Shown: positions 16,375 to 25,084 of the stretch, piece by piece
How the letters are laid out: each line of letters begins with the position of its first letter
How positions within the stretch are numbered: the stretch's first letter is position 1
Assembly (NCBI RefSeq): GCF_016735595.1
Contig: NZ_JAERRB010000003.1
Span: 547,401 to 611,400, forward strand
Length of the DNA stretch: 64,000 bases
Direction: 5' to 3'
Origin: Chryseolinea lacunae
Lineage (GTDB): Bacteria > Bacteroidota > Bacteroidia > Cytophagales > Cyclobacteriaceae
Translations under genes and position numbers: made by a program
The notes under the pieces: generated by a model
Seen by the model: only the letters and a program-made list of their open reading frames with translations
Told to the model about the DNA's origin: nothing
The model's database searches: none

Positions 16375-17562
16375 TCAGGCAACGTAAAGAACCAGTCCTT
16401 TTAGGTACTCACCTTCCGGATGAAAGATAGATACCGGATGGTCGGCAGGTTGTGCAAGATGATGCAACACTTTGATTTGACGTCCCGCCTGAATGGCCGA
16501 CGAAACAATGGTGTCGTAAAAAAGCTGACGGTCCACCACCTGCGAGCACGAGAAGGTGAACAGGATGCCCCCGCTCTTGATGGCCTTCATGGCTTCCATG
16601 TTCAGGCGCTGGTAGCCCTTCACCGCCTGGTGACGCGCGTCGCGGTGTTTGGCAAACGCCGGCGGGTCGAGGATGATGACGTCGTAGTGATCTTGTTTGT
16701 CTTTCAGAAAGTCGAACGTGTCTTCGGCATAACATTCGTGAACGTTGGGATTGAAACCGTTGAGGTCGATATTCTTCCGTGTCAACGCAATGGCTTTTTC
16801 CGAAGCGTCGACCGAGTGCACCAGTTCGGCACCCGCTTGCAGTGCGTAGACTGAAAATCCGCCGGTGTAGCAAAAGGTGTTCAGCACTTTTTTGCCTTTG
16901 GAAAAGTCGCCAAGCAGTTTCCGGTTTTCGCGCTGGTCCAGAAAAAATCCTGTCTTCTGTCCTTCTTCCCAATCAATCAGAAATTTATTGCCATGCTCCG
17001 CGATCACGTGTGGCACCGCGCTCATACCAAAAAGATATTCGTCTTTTTCGGGTGTGCGCACTTTTCCGGGAAGCGTAGACTGACTTTTGTAATAAACCGT
17101 TTTTAAGCCGTCGCCCAAAACCTGCTGCAAGGCGCTGCAGATGGCCTGGCGGTCAACGTGCATGCCAACGGAGTGCGCCTGCACAATGGCCACGCCGTCA
17201 TAGTAGTCAACAATGAGGCCGGGAAGGCCGTCGCCTTCGCCGTGAATGAGACGGAACGCGTTGGTTGTAGTGGAAGGTAGGTTGGAAGCTTTTCGCAGGG
17301 CAAGGGCTGCTTGCAGCTTGGTGACCCAGAAATCGGCCGCCGGCATTTCGCTGTTTTGCGACAGCATCCGCACCGCGATGCTCCCGTTCTGATAGTGGCC
17401 GTAGCCCAGAATTTTTCCTTTGAAATTCACCACCTGCACGCCGCCGCCATCTACTACTTCGCCTTCCATGGCTTGGATGGCGCCTGAGAATATCCACGGG
17501 TGAAATCGTTCGATGGAATGTTCCTTGCCTTTTTTAAGCGTAATTTTTCCCTGGATGTTCAT
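16375..17562 (-). CDS. Class I SAM-dependent rRNA methyltransferase (RlmI-like)
   Basis: 395 aa. An N-terminal PUA domain (residues ~1-80, HPWIFSGAIQAMEGE) is followed by an RlmI-type catalytic domain. SAM motif region FCYTGGFSVYALQAGA, then DVIILDPPAFAKHRDA (the DPPAF catalytic motif) and FTFSCSQVV. The family makes 5-methylcytosine in 23S rRNA (m5C1962 in E. coli). Full length; ATG at 17562. Confidence 0.9.
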   Translation of the reverse strand: MNIQGKITLKKGKEHSIERFHPWIFSGAIQAMEGEVVDGGGVQVVNFKGKILGYGHYQNGSIAVRMLSQNSEMPAADFWVTKLQAALALRKASNLPSTTTNAFRLIHGEGDGLPGLIVDYYDGVAIVQAHSVGMHVDRQAICSALQQVLGDGLKTVYYKSQSTLPGKVRTPEKDEYLFGMSAVPHVIAEHGNKFLIDWEEGQKTGFFLDQRENRKLLGDFSKGKKVLNTFCYTGGFSVYALQAGAELVHSVDASEKAIALTRKNIDLNGFNPNVHECYAEDTFDFLKDKQDHYDVIILDPPAFAKHRDARHQAVKGYQRLNMEAMKAIKSGGILFTFSCSQVVDRQLFYDTIVSSAIQAGRQIKVLHHLAQPADHPVSIFHPEGEYLKGLVLYVA

Positions 17563-17620
17563 GCTGAAGTGCCCTCAAAGTGAGGGGCAAAAGTATCCAA
17601 AAAAAACTTACCGGAAGATT

Positions 17621-17773
17621 CTAAACCGGAGGGGAGAAATAAAACCAGAGTGCAACCACCACAAAGGAAACGACCCAGAAGATCAGCATCGCCCGCAGGC
17701 GCTTCAGCTTTCGGTGCTGCGATTCTTTATCCTCTCCATGCTCCGGATGGGTGGTTGGGTATAGGTCGTCCAT
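17621..17773 (-). CDS. Small single-pass membrane protein
   Basis: 50 aa from the ATG at 17773 (MDDLYPTTHPEH). A charged N-terminal half is followed by one hydrophobic helix (AMLIFWVVSFVVVALWFYF) that ends at the C-terminus. The frame can be extended upstream to 17875, but the added part looks uncoded. Not a recognised family; the strong membrane helix supports a real gene. Confidence 0.5.
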   Translation of the reverse strand: MDDLYPTTHPEHGEDKESQHRKLKRLRAMLIFWVVSFVVVALWFYFSPPV

Positions 17774-17875
17774 AACACCGATTACGGTACTATGCCCGAA
17801 CAAGTTTAGCGTTGCCACAACGATTTTCGGAAAAGGTTCCCCCAGGCACCACAAATACCGAAATACGGGTGACAT

Positions 17876-18319
17876 TTATTTCACCCTAACGAATGTATAG
17901 TTGATTACTTTTCCATCACCTTCAATAGATGCCTTCAACGTTTCGGGTGTTCCTGTTTCGCGCCGATAGCGAATGATCTTGGGGAAATCATGCGTCGCGT
18001 TTTCGGCAACAAATCCGTTGACATCGTGCTGTGTGATTTTAAATTTCACAACGCCTTGCGGCCCCGCAACGTCTGGGGTATAGTACAAATCGTTTCCTTC
18101 CTTCATGAGTTTAATTTCCTCCGTCACCACGGTGTCGGCTTGCTTAACGCGAAACGAAATACCTTCCAGTGTGGCATGGTCGGCACTTTCCTTCCACACT
18201 TCAAACACCGGCTTGCCCGTGAGTTGCCACGTGCCCACAAGCCATGAAAATTCCTGACGCTGCGCAAAGACGCAGAATGGAAAAATAAAAACAACCGGAA
18301 GCAAAAGACGTTTTAGCAT
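17876..18319 (-). CDS. Exported DUF6265-like protein
   Basis: 147 aa, with a signal peptide at the start (MLKRLLLPVVFIFPFCVFAQ). The ATG at 18319 is preferred over a GTG one codon upstream. The body has FSWLVGTWQL, EVWKESADHATLEGISFRV and THDFPKIIRYRR, a lipocalin-like beta-barrel pattern found in DUF6265 proteins of Bacteroidota. Function unknown. Confidence 0.7.
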   Translation of the reverse strand: MLKRLLLPVVFIFPFCVFAQRQEFSWLVGTWQLTGKPVFEVWKESADHATLEGISFRVKQADTVVTEEIKLMKEGNDLYYTPDVAGPQGVVKFKITQHDVNGFVAENATHDFPKIIRYRRETGTPETLKASIEGDGKVINYTFVRVK

Positions 18320-18540
18320 CACCTAAAGATAGCACCTCTTGCCGGTCATGTAAAAATGTCGCATACGTTTGAACCTAAATCCGAAAGTTTTCGTATTTAG
18401 CCTACATCCCCGTCAAATAGCTTGCAAAGGCGCTGTAAAGAAGACAGTTAGCAAGGTGAAGAAACTGACAAAAATTCCTCTTTTCACGTCTTGCCCAGTT
18501 TTTGTTGAGGGAAAAAACAGGATTTAAAATTCGACTGAGT

Positions 18541-20028
18541 ATGAAAAAATTTGGTTCTCTCTTTTTAGCTGCCGTGCTGGGAAGCGCCTGCACGATAGCC
18601 TCGTTTCAATGGTTGGATAAAAAAGATCCAGCGACTACTGGAAATCTGGAATACCTCTCTGGCGTGCCGGCCTCTAAGGTTGCCTATCGCACCAACGAAA
18701 ACGGCGAAACTGTTCCACTCGATTTCACTGCTGCGGCAGAAAAGGTGATGCCCGCTGTGGTGTTCATCAAATCAACACAAGACGGACCGCGTCGTCAGGA
18801 ACAATCACAAAGCATGGATCCCTTCCGCGAATTTTTTGGACCACGCACACCGCAAGGCCCCTCACAAAGTTCCGGGTCGGGTGTCATCGTAAATGCTGAC
18901 GGCTACATCGTCACCAACAATCACGTGGTGCAGGATGCCGACGTGGTGGAAGTGACACTCTACGACAATCGTTCCTACAAAGCCGAAGTGATCGGCATCG
19001 ACCCCGACACCGACCTCGCACTCATCAAGATCAATCAAACGGGCCTGCCCTATCTTCCCTTTGTAGATTCAGACAAAGCAAAAGTGGGCGAGTGGGTTTT
19101 GGCTGTGGGCAATCCCTACAACCTCACGTCAACCGTCACCGCCGGCATCATCAGTGCCAAGGGCAGAAACATCAACATCCTCAACCGTAACGAAGGCGGC
19201 AACGGAAGCACGGCCATCGAGTCGTTCATTCAAACCGACGCGGCCATCAACCCCGGCAACAGTGGCGGAGCGTTGGTAGAGCTCAACGGTGGCCTGCTGG
19301 GCATCAACACCGCCATCGCCAGCCCCACGGGTTCGTATTCAGGCTATGGCTTTGCAGTGCCTTCAAACATCGCCAGCAAGATTGTGGAAGACCTCATCAA
19401 GTTTGGCACCGTGCAGCGCGGCTGGCTTGGTGCGTTCGTTGCCAGTGTGAACAGTGACCTCGCCAAGGAACATGGCCTCAAGGTGAACGAAGGCGCTTAT
19501 ATCTCTGGCTTTGCCGACAACAGCTCTGCCAAAATCGCGGGGCTTAAAGAAGGTGATGTGGTGATCCGCATCGACGAAGCCCCCATCAAATCAAGCACAG
19601 CCCTCATCGAGTACATTGGCCGTCATCGTCCCGGCGACAAGGTGAACATGGTGGTGAACCGGAAAGGCACCGAAGTGACCGTGCCGGTAACGTTAAAGAA
19701 CCGTGAAGGAAAAACGGGACCCGTGGCCGTCGTTGAAAAAGACGGCGCCGCGGCCCTGGGAATTCAATTGGAAGATATTGATGGAAATGTCCTAAAAAAG
19801 CTCGATCTTGATCACGGTGTCCGCATAAAAGAGCTGGGCAATGGCAAGATTGCAAAGTACACCGACATGCGGGAAGGGTTTATTGTCTCCAAAGTCAACG
19901 ATCAACCCGTTAAGTCCGTAAAAGAGTTTAATGAAGTTATCAGAAAAAAGAAACCTGGCGATATGCTGATTTTCTCCGGAACCTATGAAGACTTTCCGCG
20001 GGAGTTCAACTACGCTTTAAGAATGTAA
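18541..20028 (+). CDS. HtrA/Deg-family periplasmic serine protease with two PDZ domains
   Basis: 495 aa. The N-terminus (MKKFGSLFLAAVLGSA) is a signal or membrane anchor. The trypsin-like domain carries the catalytic triad His128 (in TNNHVV), Asp158 (in DTDLALIKI) and Ser241 (in GNSGGAL). Two PDZ domains follow (~300-390 and ~400-490). The family degrades or chaperones misfolded envelope proteins. The start is the ATG at 18541, since the extended frame from 18502 lacks signal features. A small conserved gene follows 16 nt later. Confidence 0.92.
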   Translation: MKKFGSLFLAAVLGSACTIASFQWLDKKDPATTGNLEYLSGVPASKVAYRTNENGETVPLDFTAAAEKVMPAVVFIKSTQDGPRRQEQSQSMDPFREFFGPRTPQGPSQSSGSGVIVNADGYIVTNNHVVQDADVVEVTLYDNRSYKAEVIGIDPDTDLALIKINQTGLPYLPFVDSDKAKVGEWVLAVGNPYNLTSTVTAGIISAKGRNINILNRNEGGNGSTAIESFIQTDAAINPGNSGGALVELNGGLLGINTAIASPTGSYSGYGFAVPSNIASKIVEDLIKFGTVQRGWLGAFVASVNSDLAKEHGLKVNEGAYISGFADNSSAKIAGLKEGDVVIRIDEAPIKSSTALIEYIGRHRPGDKVNMVVNRKGTEVTVPVTLKNREGKTGPVAVVEKDGAAALGIQLEDIDGNVLKKLDLDHGVRIKELGNGKIAKYTDMREGFIVSKVNDQPVKSVKEFNEVIRKKKPGDMLIFSGTYEDFPREFNYALRM

Positions 20029-20044
20029 AAACAGAAAAGCAATT

Positions 20045-20218
20045 ATGAGGAGACTGTTTAGAAAAGGCGAACGTGTTCGCAGCAAGATTGATGGAAAAGT
20101 GGTGGAGGTTCTCAAGTACATCAAAAACAATTTTGTTGAAGTGAAATGGTTCGACCTGGAGGCAAAAGAGGTAAGGACGAACAAGATTAAGGAAGATAAG
20201 CTCTCGAAAGCAGCATAA
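20045..20218 (+). CDS. Small basic conserved-looking protein (57 aa)
   Basis: ATG at 20045, stop at 20216-20218, 16 nt after the protease gene, same strand. The protein begins MRRLFRKGERVRSKIDGKVV and continues as a charged, beta-rich sequence (VEVLKYIKNNFVEVKWFD). The pattern resembles small SH3-like YodC/DUF2158 proteins that carry G-x-x-V-x-S motifs. Too short to assign firmly. Likely co-transcribed with the protease. Confidence 0.6.
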   Translation: MRRLFRKGERVRSKIDGKVVEVLKYIKNNFVEVKWFDLEAKEVRTNKIKEDKLSKAA

Positions 20219-20234
20219 TCATGTAACCTGAAAA

Positions 20235-20276
20235 CCCATTATTATTCGCGGGTACAAACCTGAAAATAATAATGGG
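20235..20276. terminator. AT-rich hairpin downstream of the protease gene pair
   Basis: Perfect 12-bp stem CCCATTATTATT / AATAATAATGGG with an 18-nt loop. No T-run follows on the plus strand. It may end the protease transcript or be a regulatory element before ispH. Confidence 0.4.
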
Positions 20277-20304
20277 TATTCATTTCGCATTCCTTCCGAT
20301 ACTC

Positions 20305-20312
20305 TAACTTTG
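20305..20312 (+). promoter_or_regulatory. -7 element of the ispH promoter
   Basis: TAACTTTG matches TAnnTTTG. Transcription would start near 20318. That leaves only ~14-20 nt before the upstream candidate non-AUG starts of ispH (20332-20338), but ~90 nt before the TTG at 20407. Confidence 0.55.
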
Positions 20313-20337
20313 CAGTTAGTTGTAATAAAGTATTGTT

Positions 20338-21567
20338 ATCAAAAAATTTGATATCCCTCCGCACTATAAGTCTGCCATCACTGGAAAAATAAAAGAGTGG
20401 CGACGTTTGAAAGACCTGCGCAAGCAGGATTTCTCTCCGACTATACTCAACTTCGGACCCGTTCAATTCTACATCGCCCGTCATTTTGGATTTTGTTATG
20501 GTGTGGAAAACGCCATCGAGATCAGCTATAAGGCGCTCGAAGAAAATCCAGACAAGCGCGTCTATTTACTGAGCCAGATGATCCACAACCAGGAAGTGAA
20601 CAACGACCTGCAGAACCGTGGCATCGAGTTCATCCTCGACACCGAGGGCCATCAGTTCATTCCGTGGGACGCTATCAAACCCGAAGATGTGGTGATTGTG
20701 CCCGCCTTTGGAACAACACTGGAGATCGAAAACCTGCTGCAGTCGCGCGGCATTGAAGTGCAGCAATACAACACCACGTGTCCCTTTGTGGAAAAGGTCT
20801 GGAACCGCGCCGAGAAGCTGGGGGGAGAACAATACACCGTCATCATTCACGGCAAGCCCAAGCACGAAGAAACACGCGCCACGTTTTCGCATAGCGCGCA
20901 CGGTGCAGCGTCTGTCATTGTGCGCGACATGGACGATGCGCATGCCCTGGGAGAATACATCACCGGCAGCAAATCGAAGGAAGAATTTTACAACACGTTT
21001 GAAGGGAAATTTTCGGAAGGCTTTGATCCCGAACGCGACTTGAAGAAAGTGGGTGTGGTGAACCAAACCACCATGCTGGCCACCGAAACACAGGCCATTG
21101 CCGACTATTTCCGGCAGCTGATGATTCAGCACTATGGCGCCGAAAATGTGAAGACCCATTTCGCCGATACCCGCGACACGCTGTGCTATGCCACAAACGA
21201 CAATCAGGAAGCTACTTACAAGTTGTTGGAAACGGATGCCGATCTGGCGATTGTGATTGGTGGCTATAACAGCTCGAACACATCACATATTGTGGAACTC
21301 TGCGAGCGTAAATTTCCAACCTTCTTCATCAATTCGGAGAAGGAGATTGTGTCTCGCGAGCAAATACATCATTTCAATTATCACAGGAAAGAGAAAGCAC
21401 AGACGCAACACTATTTACCCGGCAAAAGTCCCGTGAAGATCATTCTTACGAGCGGAGCCTCTTGCCCTGACACGCTGGTGGATCGTGTGCTGTTGCGCCT
21501 GCTGGAGTTCTTTACGACTGCGAATAGCGTTGAAGAAGTGCTGAAACCGTTTGAGGTTACGCGCTAA
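20338..21567 (+). CDS. ispH: 4-hydroxy-3-methylbut-2-enyl diphosphate reductase (IspH), probable non-AUG start
   Basis: Last step of the MEP isoprenoid pathway, making IPP and DMAPP through a 4Fe-4S cluster. The three cluster cysteines are in HFGFCYGVENAI, NTTCPFVEKVW and SGASCPDTLVD; KPKHEET holds the catalytic Glu region and VNQTTMLATETQ is conserved. No ATG fits. The first common start codon is TTG at 20407, yet the frame stays open upstream from 20329, and the residues before it (KKFDIPPHYKSAITGKIKEWR) look like the N-terminal extension I recall in Cytophagales homologues. I place the start at ATC 20338; ATT at 20332 is an alternative. A sequence error turning ATG into ATC would also explain it. 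The 3' end overlaps the convergent small gene by 11 nt. Confidence 0.88.
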   Translation: MKKFDIPPHYKSAITGKIKEWRRLKDLRKQDFSPTILNFGPVQFYIARHFGFCYGVENAIEISYKALEENPDKRVYLLSQMIHNQEVNNDLQNRGIEFILDTEGHQFIPWDAIKPEDVVIVPAFGTTLEIENLLQSRGIEVQQYNTTCPFVEKVWNRAEKLGGEQYTVIIHGKPKHEETRATFSHSAHGAASVIVRDMDDAHALGEYITGSKSKEEFYNTFEGKFSEGFDPERDLKKVGVVNQTTMLATETQAIADYFRQLMIQHYGAENVKTHFADTRDTLCYATNDNQEATYKLLETDADLAIVIGGYNSSNTSHIVELCERKFPTFFINSEKEIVSREQIHHFNYHRKEKAQTQHYLPGKSPVKIILTSGASCPDTLVDRVLLRLLEFFTTANSVEEVLKPFEVTR

Positions 21568-21778
21568 CTTTTTTCGCTCTGCTTTCTTCTACTTTCTTAC
21601 CGTTTTTATGTTCGCCCAGGATGATAACATCCTTGGTGTTTTCATACTGTCTGGCCGCCTGCATCATGGCCTCTTTTGTGTCGCGAATAACGATAATGCC
21701 CGATTTTGCACCCTTGTTGCGCAGTTCAAGATAAAACCCGTCTTTTTTCTTCTTCGGTAATACTGGAGGTCTTCCCAT
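21557..21778 (-). CDS. Small basic conserved protein (73 aa)
   Basis: ATG at 21778 (MGRPPVLPKKKKDGFYLEL), chosen because the extended frame to 21820 has no better features. The N-terminal GRPP followed by a Lys run recalls an AT-hook-like DNA-binding start. The rest is charged, with RDTKEAMMQAARQYENTKD. Function unknown. The last 11 nt overlap the ispH end in convergent orientation. Confidence 0.6.
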   Translation of the reverse strand: MGRPPVLPKKKKDGFYLELRNKGAKSGIIVIRDTKEAMMQAARQYENTKDVIILGEHKNGKKVEESRAKKVSA

Positions 21779-21954
21779 GGTTGTAATTTTTAAATGAACA
21801 GGTGACGCTAAATGCCTCACACTTACAGAGTAAACCGGAAAATCCGGTCATTAGTTCGAGGCTGCAAAGATGGCGAAATTAATCGGCTTATCCTTGACAT
21901 TTCGGAAGACCGGCCTGGGGCGGGGTTAAAACGATTACGGCTAATTTGAAATTG

Positions 21955-21984
21955 AAAAGGCCCCGATTTTGTCGGAGCCTTCTC
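21955..21984 (-). terminator. Terminator of hpf
   Basis: Stem AAGGCTCCGA / TCGGGGCCTT on the minus strand with one mismatch, followed by a T-rich stretch. Lies after the hpf stop (22019). Confidence 0.65.
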
Positions 21985-22018
21985 AAAAAATTTACATGTG
22001 ATTCAGGATGTTACCGTA

Positions 22019-22312
22019 TCAGATGCGGCCTTTTGTTTTCGATTTTGTGAGCTGCATGCGAAGGGCATCGGCCGCCAGGTGTGTGGCCGCTTCAAACGAG
22101 CGGGCCTTCTCCACGGCGAAGAGCTGACTTCCAGGAACGCGAAGTTTGATTTCAACTGTTTTATTTTCAATTCCCTCGTTGTTGAGACGCAGAAACACTT
22201 CACCATCCACCAACCGGTCGTAGAACGTCTCCAGTTTATTCAGTTTTCTCTGAATGAAATCGATCAACTTAACGTCGGCATCGAAGTGAATGGAATGAAC
22301 TTGTAACTTCAT
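22019..22312 (-). CDS. hpf: Ribosome hibernation-promoting factor (short HPF / RaiA)
   Basis: 97 aa from the ATG at 22312 (MKLQVHSIHFDADVKLIDFI). Short HPF/RaiA type, which binds the 30S decoding region and inactivates ribosomes in stationary phase. Features: KLNKLETFYDRLVDGEVFLRL and FAVEKARSFEAATHLAADALRMQL, broken after FAVEKARSFEAATHL. It lacks the C-terminal dimerisation domain of long HPF. Confidence 0.88.
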   Translation of the reverse strand: MKLQVHSIHFDADVKLIDFIQRKLNKLETFYDRLVDGEVFLRLNNEGIENKTVEIKLRVPGSQLFAVEKARSFEAATHLAADALRMQLTKSKTKGRI

Positions 22313-22444
22313 AATGGTAATATTTAAGTGAAACAAATAAACAGTTCCGGCTTTTGTTACGACCAGCCAGCAGTCGGTGAGTAATCATCTCATCATGCGT
22401 GTCTGGTTTTTGTTTATGGTTTGAAATATCGTTGGCATACTTGC

Positions 22445-23326
22445 TTAGGCTTTGGGGTGTGCTTGGTCAAAAACTTTTTTCAGCTTGTCGAGCGAGTTGT
22501 GTGTGTATACCTGCGTGGCCGCAAGGCTGCTGTGACCCAACAGGTCTTTCACCGCGTTGATCTCGGCGCCTTTGTTCAGAAGATGTGTGGCGTAGGTATG
22601 CCGCAGCACGTGCGGACTCTTTTTCTCGGACGTAGTGTGTTCGCCGAGGTATTTTTTCACCGTGTGGTAAATCATCTCCGGGTAGCAGGGGTCGCCATGA
22701 TTGGTGACCAAAAAATATCCATGCGTTTTCAACTCTACTTCTTTATTGCGTATAGCCCTGTAGGCTTCTATAGTATTAACGATTGAGGAGGCGAATGGGA
22801 TCACCCTTTCCTTGTTTCTTTTACCGAGAACTTTGATGGTTTGCCCCCGCAAATCGATGTGTGTTTCCTTGAGGCCAATCAGCTCCGAGCGACGGATGCC
22901 CGTGGCATAGAGCAATTCCAGAATGAGCCTGTCGCGATGACCATTCAAAGTATTTTCAAACACAATGTTGTCGAGGAGATGCACCATGTCGGCTTCTTTC
23001 ACAAAGGAGGGCAGTTGCTTCTTTGTCTTCAAGGGCATGATCTTGAGCATCGGATCTTTGCCGATCAGCTCCTGGCGCTGCAGGAATTTATAGAACGAAC
23101 GAAGGCAGGCTGTTTTCCGATTGACCGACCGGGGCTCGATGCCGCTTTCCACCAATTGAATGATCCACGAACGGACTTCGCCATGGGTAGCAGTTTCGGG
23201 GAATGTGCCAGGAAATGTGTCTGTTAAAAAGAGAGAGAATTGGCCAAGATCGGTTTTATACGCCAGCACGGTGTGGGCGCTTACCCGTTTTTCGAATTGG
23301 AGGTATTTCAGGAAGGATTCTATCAT
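22445..23326 (-). CDS. XerC/XerD-family tyrosine recombinase
   Basis: 293 aa, full length. An N-terminal SAM-like domain (residues ~1-90) and a C-terminal catalytic domain. Catalytic residues are visible: Arg in TGIRRSEL, Lys in VLGKRNKERVIP, His/Arg in HVLRHTYATHL, His in LLGHSSLAATQVYTH and Tyr in the same motif. Length and lack of a phage context fit chromosomal dimer resolution. XerC against XerD cannot be decided here. Confidence 0.88.
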   Translation of the reverse strand: MIESFLKYLQFEKRVSAHTVLAYKTDLGQFSLFLTDTFPGTFPETATHGEVRSWIIQLVESGIEPRSVNRKTACLRSFYKFLQRQELIGKDPMLKIMPLKTKKQLPSFVKEADMVHLLDNIVFENTLNGHRDRLILELLYATGIRRSELIGLKETHIDLRGQTIKVLGKRNKERVIPFASSIVNTIEAYRAIRNKEVELKTHGYFLVTNHGDPCYPEMIYHTVKKYLGEHTTSEKKSPHVLRHTYATHLLNKGAEINAVKDLLGHSSLAATQVYTHNSLDKLKKVFDQAHPKA

Positions 23327-23361
23327 GCTTGCTTCACCAAACCCAGCAGTACAAGCAATGT

Positions 23362-23400
23362 AAAAAAATAATACCCTTTAAGAAAGACTTAAAGGGTATT
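23362..23400 (-). terminator. Rho-independent terminator of rpsU
   Basis: Minus strand: 12-bp stem AATACCCTTTAA / TTAAAGGGTATT with a 7-nt loop, then a T-run. Separates rpsU from the recombinase gene. Confidence 0.8.
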
Positions 23401-23477
23401 GTGTATAGAATGAGCATAAATTGTTGATAACTTTCACGTCATCAACAAAGTAAGAAGATCAAAAGCCGGATAGAAAA

Positions 23478-23675
23478 CTAGCCTTTCGCTTCGGCGAGTC
23501 TCATTTGCTCGCGATACGCAGCACGGATGATCTGAGTGCGACGGGTCACAGAAGGTTTCTCAAAAGAGGTTCTCGAACGGAGTTCTTTCAAAACACCAGT
23601 CTTTTCGAACTTCTTCTTGAAGCGTTTCAGGGCCTTGTCGATCGATTCGTTTTCTTTTACGTTAACAATTAGCAT
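23478..23675 (-). CDS. rpsU: 30S ribosomal protein S21
   Basis: 65 aa from the ATG at 23675 ([20 protein letters not shown]). The first ~30 residues and the basic C-terminal helix match S21, which binds the 30S platform and anti-Shine-Dalgarno region. Followed by a terminator. Its promoter overlaps the end of the acyl-CoA dehydrogenase gene. Confidence 0.93.
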   Translation of the reverse strand: MLIVNVKENESIDKALKRFKKKFEKTGVLKELRSRTSFEKPSVTRRTQIIRAAYREQMRLAEAKG

Positions 23676-23693
23676 AATTCTTGATTTGGGCTG

Positions 23694-23726
23694 CAAATAT
23701 AATTGAAAGTCAACGGTTTTTCCAAA
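23694..23726 (-). promoter_or_regulatory. Bacteroidota-type promoter for rpsU
   Basis: On the minus strand TTTG (23726-23723), a 21-nt spacer, then TATATTTG (23701-23694). Lies 19 nt before the rpsU ATG. Confidence 0.6.
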
Positions 23727-24896
23727 CTACTTTAAAATAGATCTTGAAATAACCAGTTTCTGGATCTCCGACGTGCCCTCGCCAATAGTGCAAAGCTTGG
23801 CGTCGCGGTAGTATTTTTCGGCCGGAAAGTCCTTTGTATAGCCATAGCCCCCGAAGATCTGAACGCCCTCGTTGGCCACCTCCACGGCAATTTCCGACGC
23901 ATAGAGCTTAGCCATTGCCGATTCGCGGTTCACATCCTGACCTTTGTTTTTCAAATCGCCGGCGCGGAACGTGAGCAAACGGGCGGCTTCAATTTTTGTG
24001 GCCATGTCGGCCAGTTTGAAAGCAATGCCCTGAAATTGAGATATGGGTTGATTGAATTGGTGACGCTCCTTGGAATAATTCCGGGCAGCATCGTAGGCGC
24101 CCATGGCAATGCCCAGGCTGAGCGCTGCGATAGAAATGCGGCCGCCGTCGAGCACTTTCATGGCCTGGATGAAGCCTTCGCCCTCTTTTCCCAGCATCTG
24201 GTCTTTGTGAACACGGCAGTCTGTGAAAATCAACTCTGCGGTTTCGGAGGCCCGCATGCCCAGTTTGTTTTCTTTTTTACCGGCCGAAAAGCCCGGCGTG
24301 CCTTTTTCGATGGCAAAGGCGGTCATGCCGTGCGAGTCGCCCACGTTGCCCGTGCGCACAATAACTACGGCCACGTTGCCCGACTTGCCGTGGGTGATGA
24401 AATTTTTTGCGCCATTAATAACATAGTAGTCACCGTCTTTCACAGCCACGGTGCGCATGTTGCCGGCATCTGATCCGGTGTTGGGTTCGGTGAGGCCCCA
24501 GGCGCCAATCCACTCGCCGGTGGCCAGCTTGGGGAGATATTTTTGCTTTTGGGCTGCTGTTCCAAACAGCAGCAGGTGGTTTGTGCAAAGCGAGTTGTGT
24601 GCTGCCAGCGAAAGGCCGATAGAACCGTCGATGCGCGAAACCTCGGCGATGGCGGTGATGTACTCCAGATAGCCAAAGCCTGCGCCGCCATATTCTTCGG
24701 GCACCAGAATGCCCATGAGGCCCAGCGCGCCCATTTTTTTGAACACGTGCACAGGAAACTCCTGGCTCTCGTCCCAGTCCATCATGTGGGGCTTGATTTC
24801 TTTTGCTCCGAAATCACGCACCATGTCGCGGATGAGCCTTTGGTTTTCGGTTTCGTCAAAATTAACGGTCATCGGATTTTCCATAAGTGCTTCCAT
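23727..24896 (-). CDS. Acyl-CoA dehydrogenase
   Basis: 389 aa, the normal length for an FAD-dependent acyl-CoA dehydrogenase of beta-oxidation. Residues ~115-160 contain the FAD/substrate motif GEWIGAWGLTEPNTGSDAG. The C-terminal part has GYGYTKDFPAEKYYRDAKL and GEGTSEIQ, where the catalytic Glu is expected. Chain-length preference is not decidable. Single gene with its own promoter. Confidence 0.92.
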   Translation of the reverse strand: MEALMENPMTVNFDETENQRLIRDMVRDFGAKEIKPHMMDWDESQEFPVHVFKKMGALGLMGILVPEEYGGAGFGYLEYITAIAEVSRIDGSIGLSLAAHNSLCTNHLLLFGTAAQKQKYLPKLATGEWIGAWGLTEPNTGSDAGNMRTVAVKDGDYYVINGAKNFITHGKSGNVAVVIVRTGNVGDSHGMTAFAIEKGTPGFSAGKKENKLGMRASETAELIFTDCRVHKDQMLGKEGEGFIQAMKVLDGGRISIAALSLGIAMGAYDAARNYSKERHQFNQPISQFQGIAFKLADMATKIEAARLLTFRAGDLKNKGQDVNRESAMAKLYASEIAVEVANEGVQIFGGYGYTKDFPAEKYYRDAKLCTIGEGTSEIQKLVISRSILK

Positions 24897-24919
24897 GCGT
24901 TCGAGGATTTTTGAGGCAA

Positions 24920-24950
24920 CAAAACTACGATGATTTTTGAAACTAACAAA
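24920..24950 (-). promoter_or_regulatory. Bacteroidota-type promoter for acyl-CoA dehydrogenase
   Basis: On the minus strand TTTG (24950-24947), a 19-nt spacer, then TAGTTTTG (24927-24920). Good match to the -33/-7 consensus, 24 nt before the ATG. Confidence 0.7.
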
Positions 24951-25084
24951 CGAGTGTTAGGCAAACTATGCGAGGAAATTGTGTTTACCGTAATTCTGAT
25001 GGCTAAGTTGACATGCGTCTGGCTTCTAATATGACTAAAATTCATAATTTCGCAGTTCAAAAAATTCTTTAATCCCCTCTAATC

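Noticed and set aside
17774-17875. Upstream extension of the 50-aa membrane protein
   Set aside because: Extension lacks features and runs to the edge of the neighbouring gene; the ATG at 17773 gives a clean protein.
22445-23326. Mobile-element integrase
   Set aside because: The Xer-like protein is of chromosomal length, and no attachment repeats or cargo genes are seen nearby.
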